Source: Silene noctiflora (Eukaryota > Streptophyta > Magnoliopsida > Caryophyllales > Caryophyllaceae). From it: a DNA stretch of 64,000 nucleotides. The notes beneath the pieces were generated by a model. The model was given only the letters and a program-made list of their open reading frames with translations, ran no database searches and was not told the DNA's origin. Position 1 is the first letter of the stretch. Every line of letters begins with the position of its first letter. Both the position numbers and the translations under genes were made by a program. Shown piece after piece: positions 47,740 to 60,126 of this stretch. Location of the stretch: positions 30,984 through 94,983 of the forward strand of contig VHZZ01001092.1 of assembly GCA_009801015.1 (NCBI GenBank), read 5' to 3'.

Positions 47740-50700
47740 CTACAGAGGCGACAATTCAAACCACCGTTCAATCATTGCAAGACATTCTCTGGGCTTATAC
47801 TCTGGGGCTGTACGTCCCGCTCCCTACACCAACACCAAGATCCTCTAGATTCATTAGTTCATCCCGTCAACATGCTCCATGGTTGGATTAAACTGAACAA
47901 TTACACTAAAATGGTAAAAGCTAGTCTGTTGTCTAAGTGTTACCTTAATTGTAGCGAAGACTAAGTGATACTGAGCAAAACTTCCAAACTCCGTCACGTA
48001 ACTGCACACAACAATTAAAATCTGAGATCAGTAAAGGCGTAAAGCATTTCAGAAGACCAACGAAGTGTGGCAGTATTTGCAAAGGACACAAACCCAGCAA
48101 CTTGACCATCAACAAACCATGGTCGCCATTCTTCAGCAGTCGGAACTTTTAGTTCCTCAATCCATTCTAATGTTCCAATATACGGCATGGAGTCGTCTTG
48201 ATCACCACTACAACACATTTAAAAACATGTGTTATGTAGCAAACACTTGCAACATATACTTATTCCGACAATATTTAAATAGACAAGCACTACCCGAAGA
48301 TACAACTTCCACTTCAATTCTATGTTTGAACTCCCACCTTAAGAAGCTAAGAAGGAACGGCCACGTATATAATTTACCTTACCTTTAGGGAAAGGCGAAC
48401 AAAAAAATCCAATCCAAACCCAATTTCTGGAAACACAGACCCGATCCTATATAAGAACCCATATCCAAACCCCTATTGAAAACATGAACCAAATCCTTCA
48501 CCGATCCATTTATGCCCGAACCCAATCCGATCCCATCTTTGAAAATGTAGGCTTTATTAGACTTGCAATTTCAATTTTTGCCATTTAAGATAAATTTTAA
48601 TCAGATCACATGCCTTTCTAAAATTGCGAAGTGGTAGTTTATCAATGACTCAATGTCTTTCTAAACATTGCATACATTCAACCCCTATCCCCTATAGGCA
48701 GGGGGTTTTGACGCATGAATACATTGAATAGTGTTATTACTGTGAAAACTCTGTCAAGCATCTCTTTGACCCAGCATTACACACACACAGAGACACGTAC
48801 GCACACACACACGTACAAAAACACACATAAATGATCTAAAATAGCATACTCCGTAGTTTTTACAGGCATAATAGACAATTCGAAACAGATGCAATGTTTG
48901 GAGTGTAATACAAGATTAGAGCTGGGAGATCAATTACCTATACACCAAAACTTGAAGGTATTTGTTTGTGAAGTTTTGATGGTAGCCAACAACACTTGTT
49001 TGAAAATCATCCGGATACACTAAACTTCTGTTACATCTCACCCAATGATCTATTGTTCCCTGATCATTGATGACAGTGTAAACATTTGTATGTTAGTGGA
49101 ATCATTTGCCAACATGCTTGATTGCAGCAACGGTATTAATCACCCAATTTGCAGTCATTTGAGTAGTGAAGGTGGACAACAATTCTCTTCACCAAATAGG
49201 CAAATAAAATACAGCGGCAGTCCTTGCACGAAGTAGTTACAAGTATTTCCTTGTGAATATTAAGAAAACTTGAATTCAAAGTAAGTCTATTATCATACCT
49301 CTCGAATGTTGAGTGCCTTTTGAACTTGAATGTTATCCGCCCAAATGTAGGAAGGCAAGTAATTCAGGTTCTATAATACCAAAATGGGGAAACAAAGTAA
49401 GAGAAAAACACAACTTGCCAATATGGATCAAGGGTTTTAATTGAAGAAATACATTTCTAGTCATCAGCATACAGCAAGAACGGAAAAAAAAATGATAAGA
49501 ACTAATTGAATCCCCCTTCAGGCAAACTATGCAAAGAAAGTTCAATGGTATCAAGTATTACACAAATCCTTATGTAAGGCGGTTTTACACAAATTTATCG
49601 TAAAACTGCCTTACACAAGACTAACTTTAACACACCCAAAACATGACTCAGTCCCCTTACTGTTGTGGCCCTTAGGGTTGGTGACTAGGTCAATATCCAC
49701 AGAAACTTTCTATCCGACCAGAACACATATTTTTAAGCAAGTGTAAGATTTTTATAGCCACGCATAAATATAAAACAGGCCAAATCTGATGACAAATTTA
49801 TGGTATAGCGAACTAGACTAGGTCAGTGTCCATACACACTTTCTATCAGAGATTCAGAATCAAAGACAAGTTTTTAAGCAAGCATAAGATTTTATGACCA
49901 CACAAATTTATACCGTATAAACTCGACCTCTAATCATGAAAAGTTTCGAGTATAAATCGTAAAAGCTAGCAAGTCTTGCTCCAATTTGTCATCAGATGGT
50001 CTAATAGTAAATTTTACATGGTCGACGTATGCTGGACATAGATGTCGAGTATCATTACAACTAAAACGTAATTCAGTCCTCTTAATGTCGTGGCCTTGTG
50101 GGTTCCGTCCATGTGCAGTACTAAAGCTAGATGTTGATAGTAAATTTTAGATGGTCTAATAGTAAATTTTACTATTCAATTTGCACAAAGTCCGCTTCTT
50201 TCCATGTGCAGTACAAACGCTAGATGTTGATAGTAGAACACATACAAGGGATTGCACATTGATTGGGGCCGTAAATTATACTGCCAGAAGAGCAAGCACA
50301 AACTTGTGATAATCTCATCTGTTCAACGAGGAGAGCAGACTTACGAAAGCATGGAACATAAACATACCCGGCAGACTGAATTGTGGACTTGACGCTCACT
50401 CAAAAGAAAGGAGTTGACATGATCATTTTCCGATTCTTTCTTGTATGTTGAGACTTTCTTAGGTGGTTCTGGAGAGACATAGAGGCAGTTTGGCTCTACG
50501 ATATGTGCATCAAAAATCGAAGATGTTACCTACAATTTTTAGTAACATGGAACCACCGGGGATTTAGAAAAAGAGGTAATGTAAGCAACTACATCGTATT
50601 CATGCAAGGTAAGAACAACATAAGATAATGACTCTAAAATATGATGCTATTGCATATAGGGCTCACTTGTTCTATGGCTGCAAGCGCTCGCAAGCACTTT

Positions 50701-51116
50701 GTATTTGTTGCATCGACGTTCACAAATTCACCATTGCAACTGACCTTGGCTAACTGGGTTATTTGGAACAAGTGCAAATTAGTAGCAAGTAAAACACTTA
50801 ATCTAACTAATGGTAGTAAAAGATGGAGACAAATAATTTGACATGTAAGGATTTTAATGAGTGTGAGTTTGTGCTTGCTTACCTGATAAAGCTCATCAGA
50901 TATGAGTGATACCCGGTGTAGAAATTCAACTTGCGAGTTTTTGCGTTTATCACCCACAGTTGATGGATTACCAAGAATATATCCCTGAACGGTAAACATA
51001 GTAAATGTTAATAGAATATAACACAAGTGTAACAGGGTGTGTTACACAATCCAAGTAAAAGAAAAATGAGAGACGAGACCAGTTTTGTAAATTTAGTGGA
51101 TTGCTTGACTAGTTGT

Positions 51117-51513
51117 TTATTGATATAGAGAGATGGAATATAGCTGCTATGGACAAATATATATGGTGGATAGCCCAGAAGAAAGACCATCTGACCATCT
51201 TTGGGTGAAGTGTGTGCACAATGTGTACATCAAGAACAGGCAGTGGCAAGAGTATACATCTAACCAAGGAGGGAGTTGGTCATGGAGGAGGCTGTGCAAA
51301 GTGCAGAATCAGCTGATAAGTTGTGACAGAGATTCAGAAAGAAATGCTACAAAGGGCTGGCAGCATAAGTTAGGATGATGATCTAGTTGGGTTTGGTGAT
51401 TCATAAATTTGTAGGGTGATATAAATTGTATTGATCATATGAAATATGACGTAATAGCTCTTTTTTTATTGTTCTTAATGGAAAGCGTACCGCTTACCAA
51501 AAAAATATATATA
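51117..51513 (+). mobile_element. 5'-truncated L1-type LINE fragment
   Basis: Within a pseudogene intron, the plus strand encodes pieces of the C-terminal part of a plant L1 ORF2: DIERWNIAAMDKYIWWIAQK, then in the next frame LWVKCVHNVYIKNRQW and GGSWSWRRLCKVQ. The zf-RVT region of L1 reverse transcriptase proteins has the pattern LWVKWVHNVYIK. The frame change coincides with an 8-bp direct duplication (GACCATCT twice, about 51188-51203). The segment ends in CGTACCGCTTACC followed by A-rich sequence, as expected for a LINE 3' end. The equivalent intron of the intact SCPL gene lacks it. Confidence 0.65.
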
Positions 51514-52227
51514 TTAGCTTTCAGATACTTTATAACAGAAACAATGTAACATTTCATAGAAACGATAAGTCACCTTTAGATTCATTTTTGGTACAAGACC
51601 AGCTTCATTCCCTGCAAAAGCATTCAAATGTATTGATGTTATTGCTGCGTTATGTACATGAAAGGTATCCACATTATTATCATTCACTATAACACTAATG
51701 AGCATTCATGATTCAAGCAAGGGTTTAATGTTGTAAGGGAATAGAATACCAGGTGGAGTCATGAGGTATGATATCCTAGGAACGTAATATCCTAGGAATA
51801 TTACCTTATTTAGGATTAGGACATAATGAATTTCTTTGTGAGGCGGAGGATCTGATTGTGAACACTGTAATGATGTGATTAATGAATATAAAAAATAACA
51901 CTTTGGAGAGACTAAACCTCGTAAATCATAGCAGAACGACAAATGAATCTAGATGTCACAAGATAAGCACATGCAATGCAAGTAGGCAGTCAAATAATCA
52001 TCAATTAGCATGTAAAAAAAAGAGCATATAATTACCGGTTAAAATCTCTTGCACGACAATTGGTACAATCTGTCCCGAATATGAATCACCGGCAATGTAT
52101 AAAGGACTGGTTCTGAAATTTGGATGATTCATAAACCACTGCTTATAAACAAATATGTTTGCATCAGCATTTCATGTCTGAATTTCCTTGTCAAATGGTT
52201 TTAACAGTGTATAGCCAGTTCCCCAAA

Positions 52228-52475
52228 TATTCATTACTCTTTGGTTCCAGATTGTTATGGAATAAAGCAAAATGACTTAATGAAGTGACTGCACTTCTTT
52301 CTATTGTGAAGTAACAGTCATTCGATGTAGTTTTTGACACAATTTTCATCTTGGGTCATTCGGAAACAGTTTCTTTGTGTTGCTAACACAAGGGTAAGAC
52401 TGCGTACATCCCCACCTCTTTACCCCGCAATTTGCGGGATCCATTGAGGCATTGGGATAATGTTGTTGTTGTCGT
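52228..52475 (+). mobile_element. SINE insertion with 12-bp target duplication
   Basis: A 248-bp non-coding insert is bracketed by CAGTTCCCCAAA at 52216-52227 and 52476-52487. Its right half reads GGTAAGACTGCGTACATCC, then ACCCCGCAATTTGCGGG, CCATTGAGG and a GTTGTTGTTG tail. This matches the 3' region of Au-like plant SINEs. The left half also occurs at 24573-24662. The corresponding intron of the intact SCPL gene has only one uninterrupted site, so it inserted after the gene duplication. Confidence 0.7.
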
Positions 52476-53712
52476 CAGTTCCCCAAACAAAAGGATGCGT
52501 GAATGGCATAGCACAAGTGGTTATAAGGACCTCAAAAGGCAAGAAGTCAGTTATACTGGAATTGGGGTTGAAATGTAAAACTATAAAGTTGCAGGACAAA
52601 AGTTTGAAGACCTAAAGTAACTGTAATATCGTCTTGTAAAACCAGACATGAGAGAGGTTGAAATTAACCTGTCAATTGTGAAATTAACCTTTATTACCAG
52701 CTTAGTGGTGGAATTATCTGGCTTATATGCAGTGTTTTTCATTCTGAATAAGATGGTAAATAGTGGTTGTTTGAAGAGAAGATAGAGAGGAAGAAATTGA
52801 GAGACCTTAGTCAAAAATTGGTAGATATGTGAAGACTGCAAGGTGTCGTTACTATAGTATCCTTAATAAGTTGTGGCATGGGAGAAGCAAGTTAATGGAA
52901 AAATAGAGAGAGAGAAGAGGAGACCAATTTCGAAGACGAGGCCACTGAAAGCAGAGCAACCAGGGACACCAGTGAGCCAAAGAATAAGTGGGTCAGTTGT
53001 AACATCTCTTTCAGATTCGACAAAGTAATAGAATAACTGCACCTCCTGTGAACCTCCTACTCCAACATAACCAGTTTCAAGGGTGAAAGGAAGACGGCCT
53101 TAATAACCAGGCAGATACTCAACAACATGTGGGTCCTCAGGCATGACTGTAGCAATTGAGAATATAAATGACAGTAGCGGTAGCGGTAGCAGTAGCAGGG
53201 ATTTTGCCATGGTTGATGATTTGAAATTGGTTGAAATTATGAATTAAGAATGTAAATGAACAATATAAGAGTAGTGAGAGTAGAGGAGTAGGTAACCGAC
53301 AGACAACAGTAGGGAGGGAGGGAGGGAGGGATGGAGGAAGGGGGCCACTGCCATTCCTGTCTTCTGAAGATAAACATCCTCTCACGTGGAAGCAGCGTGT
53401 TCCAAGACTACCGGGATTAATTAACTCATGGTTGCTGATAGCCAACTTGAATACAAACGACAAAGTATAAAAGGGTGGCCGCATTACTGCCTCGGATATG
53501 GCTTCTTTTCTTGATCGATTACCGATAATCTGCTGCAATTCTTAAGGACAAGGTGGTGGATCGTGGCACTTAGGTGTGCGCTCGACTATATACCCCCGTC
53601 CCCCACCCGATTGTATACCAGCATTATACCCAACAAACATTCGAGCTACCACCAACGATTTTTAATTTTGTTTTTCATCCACTTAAACATTAAACTCGAA
53701 AAATTACGGAAT

Positions 53713-54478
53713 TACTTTTTCACATACGAACTTTACTCTTTCACATACATTTTTTCATAAAGTTTCCATACCCTACCCTTTTTCCTAAACATACACAANN
53801 NNNNNNNNNNNNNNNNNNNNNNNNNNNNNNNNNNNNNNNNNNNNNNNNNNNNNNNNNNNNNNNNNNNNNNNNNNNNNNNNNNNNNNNNNNNNNNNNNNNN
53901 NNNNNNNNNNNNNNNNNNNNNNNNNNNNNNNNNNNNNNNNNNNNNNNNNNNNNNNNNNNNNNNNNNNNNNNNNNNNNNNNNNNNNNNNNNNNNNNNNNNN
54001 NNNNNNNNNNNNNNNNNNNNNNNNNNNNNNNNNNNNNNNNNNNNNNNNNNNNNNNNNNNNNNNNNNNNNNNNNNNNNNNNNNNNNNNNNNNNNNNNNNNN
54101 NNNNNNNNNNNNNNNNNNNNNNNNNNNNNNNNNNNNNNNNNNNNNNNNNNNNNNNNNNNNNNNNNNNNNNNNNNNNNNNNNNNNNNNNNNNNNNNNNNNN
54201 NNNNNNNNNNNNNNNNNNNNNNNNNNNNNNNNNNNNNNNNNNNNNNNNNNNNNNNNNNNNNNNNNNNNNNNNNNNNNNNNNNNNNNNNNNNNNNNNNNNN
54301 NNNNNNNNNNNNNNNNNNNNNNNNNNNNNNNNNNNNNNNNNNNNNNNNNNNNNNNNNNNNNNNNNNNNNNNNNNNNNNNNNNNNNNNNNNNNNAATTGGA
54401 TGTATGATGAAAAAAAGTGACAAGGGTAGTAAGGTAAAATTCGTATGTGAAAGAGTAAAATTCGTATGTGAAAAAGTA
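53713..54478. repeat. Inverted repeat enclosing the assembly gap
   Basis: The 36-bp arm at 53713-53748 (TACTTTTTCACATACGAACT and onward) is the inverse of 54443-54478 with one difference in the visible part. Each arm holds two CACATAC subrepeats. Such ends suggest a DNA transposon or hairpin whose interior could not be assembled. Superfamily unknown. Confidence 0.65.
53799..54393. other. Assembly gap (595 N)
   Basis: A run of 595 N, flanked by the inverted repeat described above. Any protein frame drawn through it has no content. A single N is also present at 55688. Confidence 1.
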
Positions 54479-56708
54479 CGTCCCAAAAATTAAGGTCATG
54501 TTTGACAATCGGCATAAGAAAATTTCCAATAACAGATAACCTTAGCAGAATACGGTGGACAGATTTTAGCAGCAGGTTTGACCATCAAATTAAATTAGCA
54601 GGATTAGAAAATGTGTTTGGTTGGTAATTAGCAGATTATATAACAAATCTATCATTTTCAGATATAAAATGAACATGCTATTACAATATGCTCCTATAAG
54701 CAGCATATTCAAAAATAGTAGATTAATTTATCAATCTACTATTTATGCCGGAATCTACTAATTTTACCTAATATGTTGTTTACCAAACAACGCCTAAAAT
54801 AAATCTCAAAAACATCCTCATATATACTAAGAGAATAAAAATTCTCAAAAGTTTTCCCTCCAAAGGAATTTCGCTAAATAAGAAAATACGTCTTTCTTTC
54901 ATTACTTTTTTTTCTTTTATATAATCTTTTAATCATTATATAATCTTTTCTATACTTTAAATTGTAATCATTTAATTAAAATAAAACAAAACTGATATAA
55001 ATCAAAAATTATAAATTTATTTCTAAATATTTTGTTAGTATTATTATTATATATCAGAGAATGACTTAACAGATAATTGCCCCGTATAAAAAAACCAATA
55101 AAATATTATTATTTTCATAAAAAAAAAAATCAATACAATTATTTGATAAAATGTATAAATTGAAATTATTAATTTTGTGGTAAAAAATATAATACACATT
55201 TCATAACTTCACCTCAATTCTCTTGATTAATTTTCAAGTTTTTTTGTTCTCATCTCCTTTTAACTAAAAGAATAAGTCTTACTCTTAAGTTTTTCCCGCT
55301 CAACTATTTTAGGAAGGAGTTGGGCTCTATTAATTGTCAATTTGTCATTATTCTGTAAAAGTTGGCTCTTACATTTGATTTATATGAACTTAATATTATA
55401 TCATGTATTAGTCTACTTATGAAACATGATTGCTATACAAGAAATCGCTACTCCGTAATTCATAACATTTCGTATAGGTCGTTTTGTAATAATATATTTA
55501 ATCTAAATTTTATAAATATGAAAATTCATTAATTCTCCGCTAAATGTTTTACGTAATTTAATTGACATTGTCTATGAAGATATTCACAAAGAGTTTTAGC
55601 TTCTAATACTATAAACATATATTCTTCACTTTAATTTAATATATTTTATCCATAGTGTGTAAATATTTAAATTCGTTTTAAATTTATNATCTTTATTTGT
55701 TAAGTTCTCTAACGTCCCGATCTAAAAATAACGTGCATTTATGCACGGGATTTACACTAATTACATATAAACTTACTTAAATTTGAGTTTTGACGGAAAA
55801 AAAAAAATCAAAATCTAACTTATAAAGTTTAATAAACAAAAAAAATACATATATGCTCAAAAACAGATAAAATTTGAGATAATAAGCTAAAAAAAAATAC
55901 ACATGTGCTCAAAAACAAATAATGTTCGAGGTAGTACATCCGATGTATGTTTCTTTTTTTGTTAGCATACCTAATTTTCATATACCCGGATGTTCATTGT
56001 TAAGTTTTTTTATGAACTGAATTATTAATCAAAGTTTAGTACGGAGTACAATTTTATCTAACTAGTGTCAAATTATTTTTATTCAATTCAATTTTGTATT
56101 ATTGCATTGTGAAAAATTTAGCAACATATAGTCTATGGTTTAATACTAATTTTATTTTATTATAATGAAAAAAATCATAATTTTAAATTTAATTAAAAGA
56201 TTAGATTGTAATTATAATTATAATTATAATTATAATAAGATTATATTTTATGAAAAAAGATAATAGTTTATTAAAATGACGTTTTATTTGTTTCCTTCCT
56301 GTAATAAATTGGATATATTTTGAAGGAAAAACTAAGAGAATTTTTATTCTCTTAGTAGTAAAATGAATTTAATGATAAAATCTATGATTATTAGAATCAA
56401 GTTGATGTTAATTAGCAATTTAGTTTGGAATTTAATATTTACGATCATTTATTAGTAAAAATAGATTTTTAAGGAAATTTTTTTTTTTTTATATATGGTA
56501 TGCAAATAAAAAAGGATTAAAGTGATATCAATTATTGAGAGTAGAGTCCATTTATTAGAAGGTAAATATATAGGCGAAGAAATTTGAGCGGAAAAATTTA
56601 AACTTGTGTTATTATTTTAGTATATAGGAGATTATAAAGTAAAAAACCCTCCAAAACCTTGGCTCCGAATCTCGGATTAGCCATTATACATCTCCAGAGA
56701 TTTAAAAG
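54479..56708. other. AT-rich, transposon-rich intergenic region
   Basis: Upstream side of the PGES2-like gene. From about 54490 to 54800 there is TCATGTTTGACAATCGGC at the left and TGTTGTTTACCAAACAACGCC at the right. These resemble the ends of hAT-type MITEs but match poorly. A Helitron-like element follows (54815-55760). At 56338-56358 an inverted copy of the Helitron start (GAGAATTTTTATTCTCTTAG) occurs, and a TAATTA-type microsatellite lies at about 56210-56236. No gene is seen. Confidence 0.55.
54815..55760 (+). mobile_element. Non-autonomous Helitron-like element
   Basis: The left end, after an A, reads TCCTCATATATACTAAGAGA, like the TC-TATATACTA-type 5' ends of plant Helitrons. The right end has a perfect 7-bp stem hairpin CGTGCAT-TT-ATGCACG (55732-55747), nine bases, then CTAA followed by T (55757-55761), the classical CTRR-T terminus. 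No inverted terminal repeats or target duplication are seen, as expected. About 946 bp, no Rep/helicase coding. The precise 5' base could also be 54818. Confidence 0.65.
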
Positions 56709-59700
56709 ATGAAGAGAACGATGAGCCTTTCAGGCTTACGCCGAGCCGCTACGACAGCGGCGTCTCTTTCACACTCGGCTCCCTTCTCTTCCTCTGCTCA
56801 ACCCCATTGCCGTCTTCCTTCGGTTGCCTCCACTCGCTCTCGCCGCTTCTTAGGCGTCGGCTCTGCTATCTTATTTTCTGCCGCCGCTGCCGCCACCACA
56901 CTCTCTCAAGAAGCCTACGCCAAAGAACTGCCACTTCACAAATTCAACGACGTCGTCCTTTACCAGTATGAGGCCTGCCCTTTCTGCAACAAGGTCAAAG
57001 GTACTTGCCTCTTGGATTTCTATCACCAATTCATTCATTTTGTCCGCAATATACTCTTATCATTTATTAATCGAGTTTCCGCAATCAGGGAAATTGGTAA
57101 TTGCACTGTTATGTAATCTCCACCCTTATTTCACATTTTTTTTTCAAATTGCTATTGCTGTTGATGCTTGTGGCTATGCTGCTGTCGTAGTTGAAAATCG
57201 GAACCCCCTCCCTACAGGGTTACATCTTACTTATTGCCTTAGTTTCCGTCGTATCTTCATGGGATACATTCTTATACCGCCATGCTGTTTGGCTGTACTC
57301 AGTCTCTTGTAGCTGATAAGTTCAAAACTCGAAGGCACCTGATCTGAGTTAAGAAGTGGCAGCTTATCCTGTCTACTGCATTTGTTATATGCCCTATCTC
57401 AGTACTATCATCTGTGAGAAACAGACATAGTACTATTTTTTTAGACAAGCTGCAATAGCAGTAAGCGTAGATATATGGTTGATTTATATAAGCTCGTTTT
57501 TGTGTGGAAATAAGTGATGTTATTTAACACTTTTCTATATCCAGTCTGCTCCCGCTTATCCCAACATTTGCTCCTTATTTCAGCATTTTTGGATTACTTC
57601 AACATTCCATACAAAGTTGTGGAGGTCCATCCTTTCAGCAAGAAGGAGATCAAGTGGTCTGAATACAAGAAGGTCCCTATACTGACTGTTGAGGGGGAAC
57701 CATTGGTGAATTCGTCAGGTTTCCACCTCTATAATCCTTTCTCTTCTAAACAATGTATCCTCCTTCTCCAGTTCAAACATTAATAGGGAATTATTGTACT
57801 TGTGGTTGTAGATATCATCAGCACGCTGTTTAAGCGAATGCATTCTCAGGAATCTACTGGTTCTACTATCACTTCTGAAGAGGAGAAGATATGGCTGGAG
57901 TAATCACTTTTACATTTTTACTTATCATTTCTGCCCTAGTTGCAACTATATAACGAGGCCTTTCATTGTACGGTAGATTTTAACTAGTGGCTTTACCAAC
58001 TGCTCTGTTCAAAGTACAAAGTTCGACCTTTATTTGTAACTTGATATTTTGAACTCATCTAAGGTGCTGCAAAGAAATTTGCGGACACTCACTTTTTGAT
58101 CGTTGACACTTTGCATATTGCTTCATATATTGACTTTATTTATGCCAACTGGTTGTAGGTGGGTAGATAGTCATCTTGTGCATGTCTTGTCCCCAAACAT
58201 TTATCGGTCAACGAGTGAAGCCCTTGAGTCTTTCGACTATATCACAACAAATGGTACGTATTTCTATTGTTTCTTTTTGAATTCTACTTTCTATTTATGG
58301 ATAGTATCAAATATGTTTTTTAAATTTCTATATTAGGTTAAAGTCGTAGAGGTAAAGTTTTCCTCCATCCTCACGTAACACACATGTCATCTGCAATTTG
58401 AGGTACCGCATGTTCCCAGAGGCTCAGCTAGCCTACGACTGGTGAATCAATTCATGATTAATATGCGTATGATTTTGCCAAAATCTGTGTTTGGATTTTC
58501 CCGAATACGTGTGGAGTTTGCCAAAATTAGAGCTCTAGGACTCTAGGAGTAGTGTAGGCAGAGGAAAAGGGGAACCTTACAAATTGGATTTAAACCAAAT
58601 ACTATTCTTAGAGCTTCAATTTACATAATATTTATTCTGGTATTGTTCATTATTGTTGAGTAGTAGTACTTTTTTAATGTATTTTCTTATGAAGGGTTCT
58701 GAAGGCTCTGCACGATTATAATATTACTCCTTCTGTCCCCGTCATTCAACTTTTTTTTGGCACAAAGACCATGAAAAGGAGAGAGGGTTTGTTTTATAAA
58801 AAGAGAAAAAGGAAGTTGCACATGTGAACTATTACTCTATGAGCAACTTGCATATATCTAAAATGGAAACGTAAAAAGTTGACTTAGACACCAAATAAGG
58901 AAAACTTAAAGAAATGATCGGATGGAGGGAGTATGATTAATTAAAATTTATAGGTTTTTTTACCTAACTATCTTTACTTCAATCTTAAAATAAATCAAGT
59001 GTATTTGTGTTATGAACTAATTTATCAAGTATACAGTAATAGTCTTAGAGTATCAGATATTGTATTAACAATGGAACTCATATTCATATTCGTTATTTGT
59101 ATTGGCAGTAGTGTAAATCAGGTACCATCTTAGCAGTCTGCTTTATCCATTTAATCGTTTGTATATCCTTTTAGTTTACTTCACCCACAAAATCTCTCGT
59201 AACAAACTTCTCAATTTTATCACCTTCAATAGAACAATAACTCTGTCCCAATATTTAGTGAAGGCGTCTAACGCACATTTTGCAACGCCAGCAACTTGGT
59301 GACTTTATGTCCTTATTTTCGAAGGAAAAATAGGAGGAATCACATGCGGGTTTTCATAGACCCATGCCTAGTTAGTAGATGCAGTTATGCAAAAGAATTG
59401 GGTTTTTCACTTGGTGTTATTTTATAACCGGCTATAATAAACCTTTAGGGAGTTCATTGCTTTAATTGCTTGCACAATGTGCAGGAAATTTTGGGTACAT
59501 GGAAAGGATGGTAGCAAAGTATGCTGGTGCCACAGCCATGTATTTTGTCTCTAAAAAACTGAAAAAGAAGTATAACATAACTGACGAACGCGGTGCATTG
59601 TATCAAGCTGCAGAAACATGGGTAGACGCTCTCAAAGATCGCCCTTTCCTTGGTAACTACTCTACTTCATATTTGCTAATTAACAGTAAGAGAGAATGAT

Positions 59701-60126
59701 ACATAGTAGAGCTATTAATTGGGCACGACCCGTTGATCTAGCCCGATAAGCCAGCTAACTTAGCGGTATGCATAGTTCTTTTTGAAAAATCACATATGCC
59801 CGATCCACTAACTAGTCTCAAACTGGGCAGCACACTCGTCCCTCGGCCATGAAATCCTTGTTAAGCCGGGGGATGCATCCAGCCCTAGCCTGCATCTAAT
59901 CATCTAAAACATAGGCTTGATTGATATTATGATTGATGTATCGATTTGTCTGTCTAATTTGACAGGAGGCTCAAAACCTAATCTTGCCGATCTTGCTGTG
60001 TTTGGAGTCTTAAGACCAATCCGCTATCTACAATCTGGGAAAGATATGATGGAGAACACAAGAATTGGTGATTGGTACTCTCGAATGGAGAAAATGGTGG
60101 GAGAGTCTTGTAGAGTAACGGCATAG
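56709..60126 (+). CDS. Prostaglandin E synthase 2-like glutaredoxin/GST-fold membrane protein
   Basis: Six coding exons (plus): 56709-57000, 57584-57718, 57812-57899, 58159-58253, 59485-59652, 59966-60126. They sum to 939 nt, 312 aa, close to Arabidopsis At5g42150 as recalled. The N terminus is Ser/Arg/Ala-rich, as in a mitochondrial or plastid transit peptide, followed by an Ala-rich hydrophobic stretch (about 48-68) that could anchor the protein. A thioredoxin-like domain follows with the redox motif C90-P-F-C93 and KVPILTVEGEPLVNSS, then a GST-C-like helical domain with GGSKPNLADLAVFGVLRPI. In animals the CPFC-containing homologue is microsomal prostaglandin E synthase 2. The plant role is not settled, and thiol redox or heme/glutathione binding are possibilities. 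The chosen start is the first ATG (a second lies four codons later). Confidence 0.9.
58727..58931. mobile_element. Stowaway-like MITE in a PGES2-like intron
   Basis: CTCCTTCTGTCCCCGTCATT at the left end pairs with AATGATCGGATGGAGGGAG at the right, both flanked by TA (58725-58726 and 58932-58933). 205 bp, non-coding, inside the 1.2-kb intron between exons 4 and 5. Confidence 0.7.

Larger units (their letters stand above)
47740..53210 (-). pseudogene. Decayed tandem copy of the serine carboxypeptidase-like gene
   Basis: Homologous to the gene at 41824-46769. Recognisable exons (minus): 52925-53210, 52806-52888 (second part of exon 3), 52036-52138, 51574-51611, 50883-50984, 50667-50753, 50368-50529, 49299-49370, 48938-49059, 48094-48207, 47944-48001, 47740-47823. 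Exon 2 and the first part of exon 3 are missing. Exon 1 has a stop in Y-stop-G-R where the intact copy has YQGR, and the exon 3 remnant has another stop after ATTY. The oxyanion motif reads GVPGCS, not GGPGCS, and the base histidine of GAGHTAPEY is Arg. Exon 12 is 3 bp shorter, in frame. The nucleophile motif (GDSYSG) and the Asp region (SGDQDDSMP) remain and the later exons are open, so decay seems fairly recent. A SINE and an L1-type fragment sit in its introns. Confidence 0.9.

Noticed and set aside
53733-54529. Long frames of 230-260 codons across 53733-54529
   Set aside because: They consist almost entirely of N and carry no information.
54490-54800. hAT-type MITE
   Set aside because: The ends TCATGTTTGACAATCGGC and TGTTTACCAAACAACGCC suggest one, but the inverted match is poor and no 8-bp duplication was found, so it was not listed as an element.
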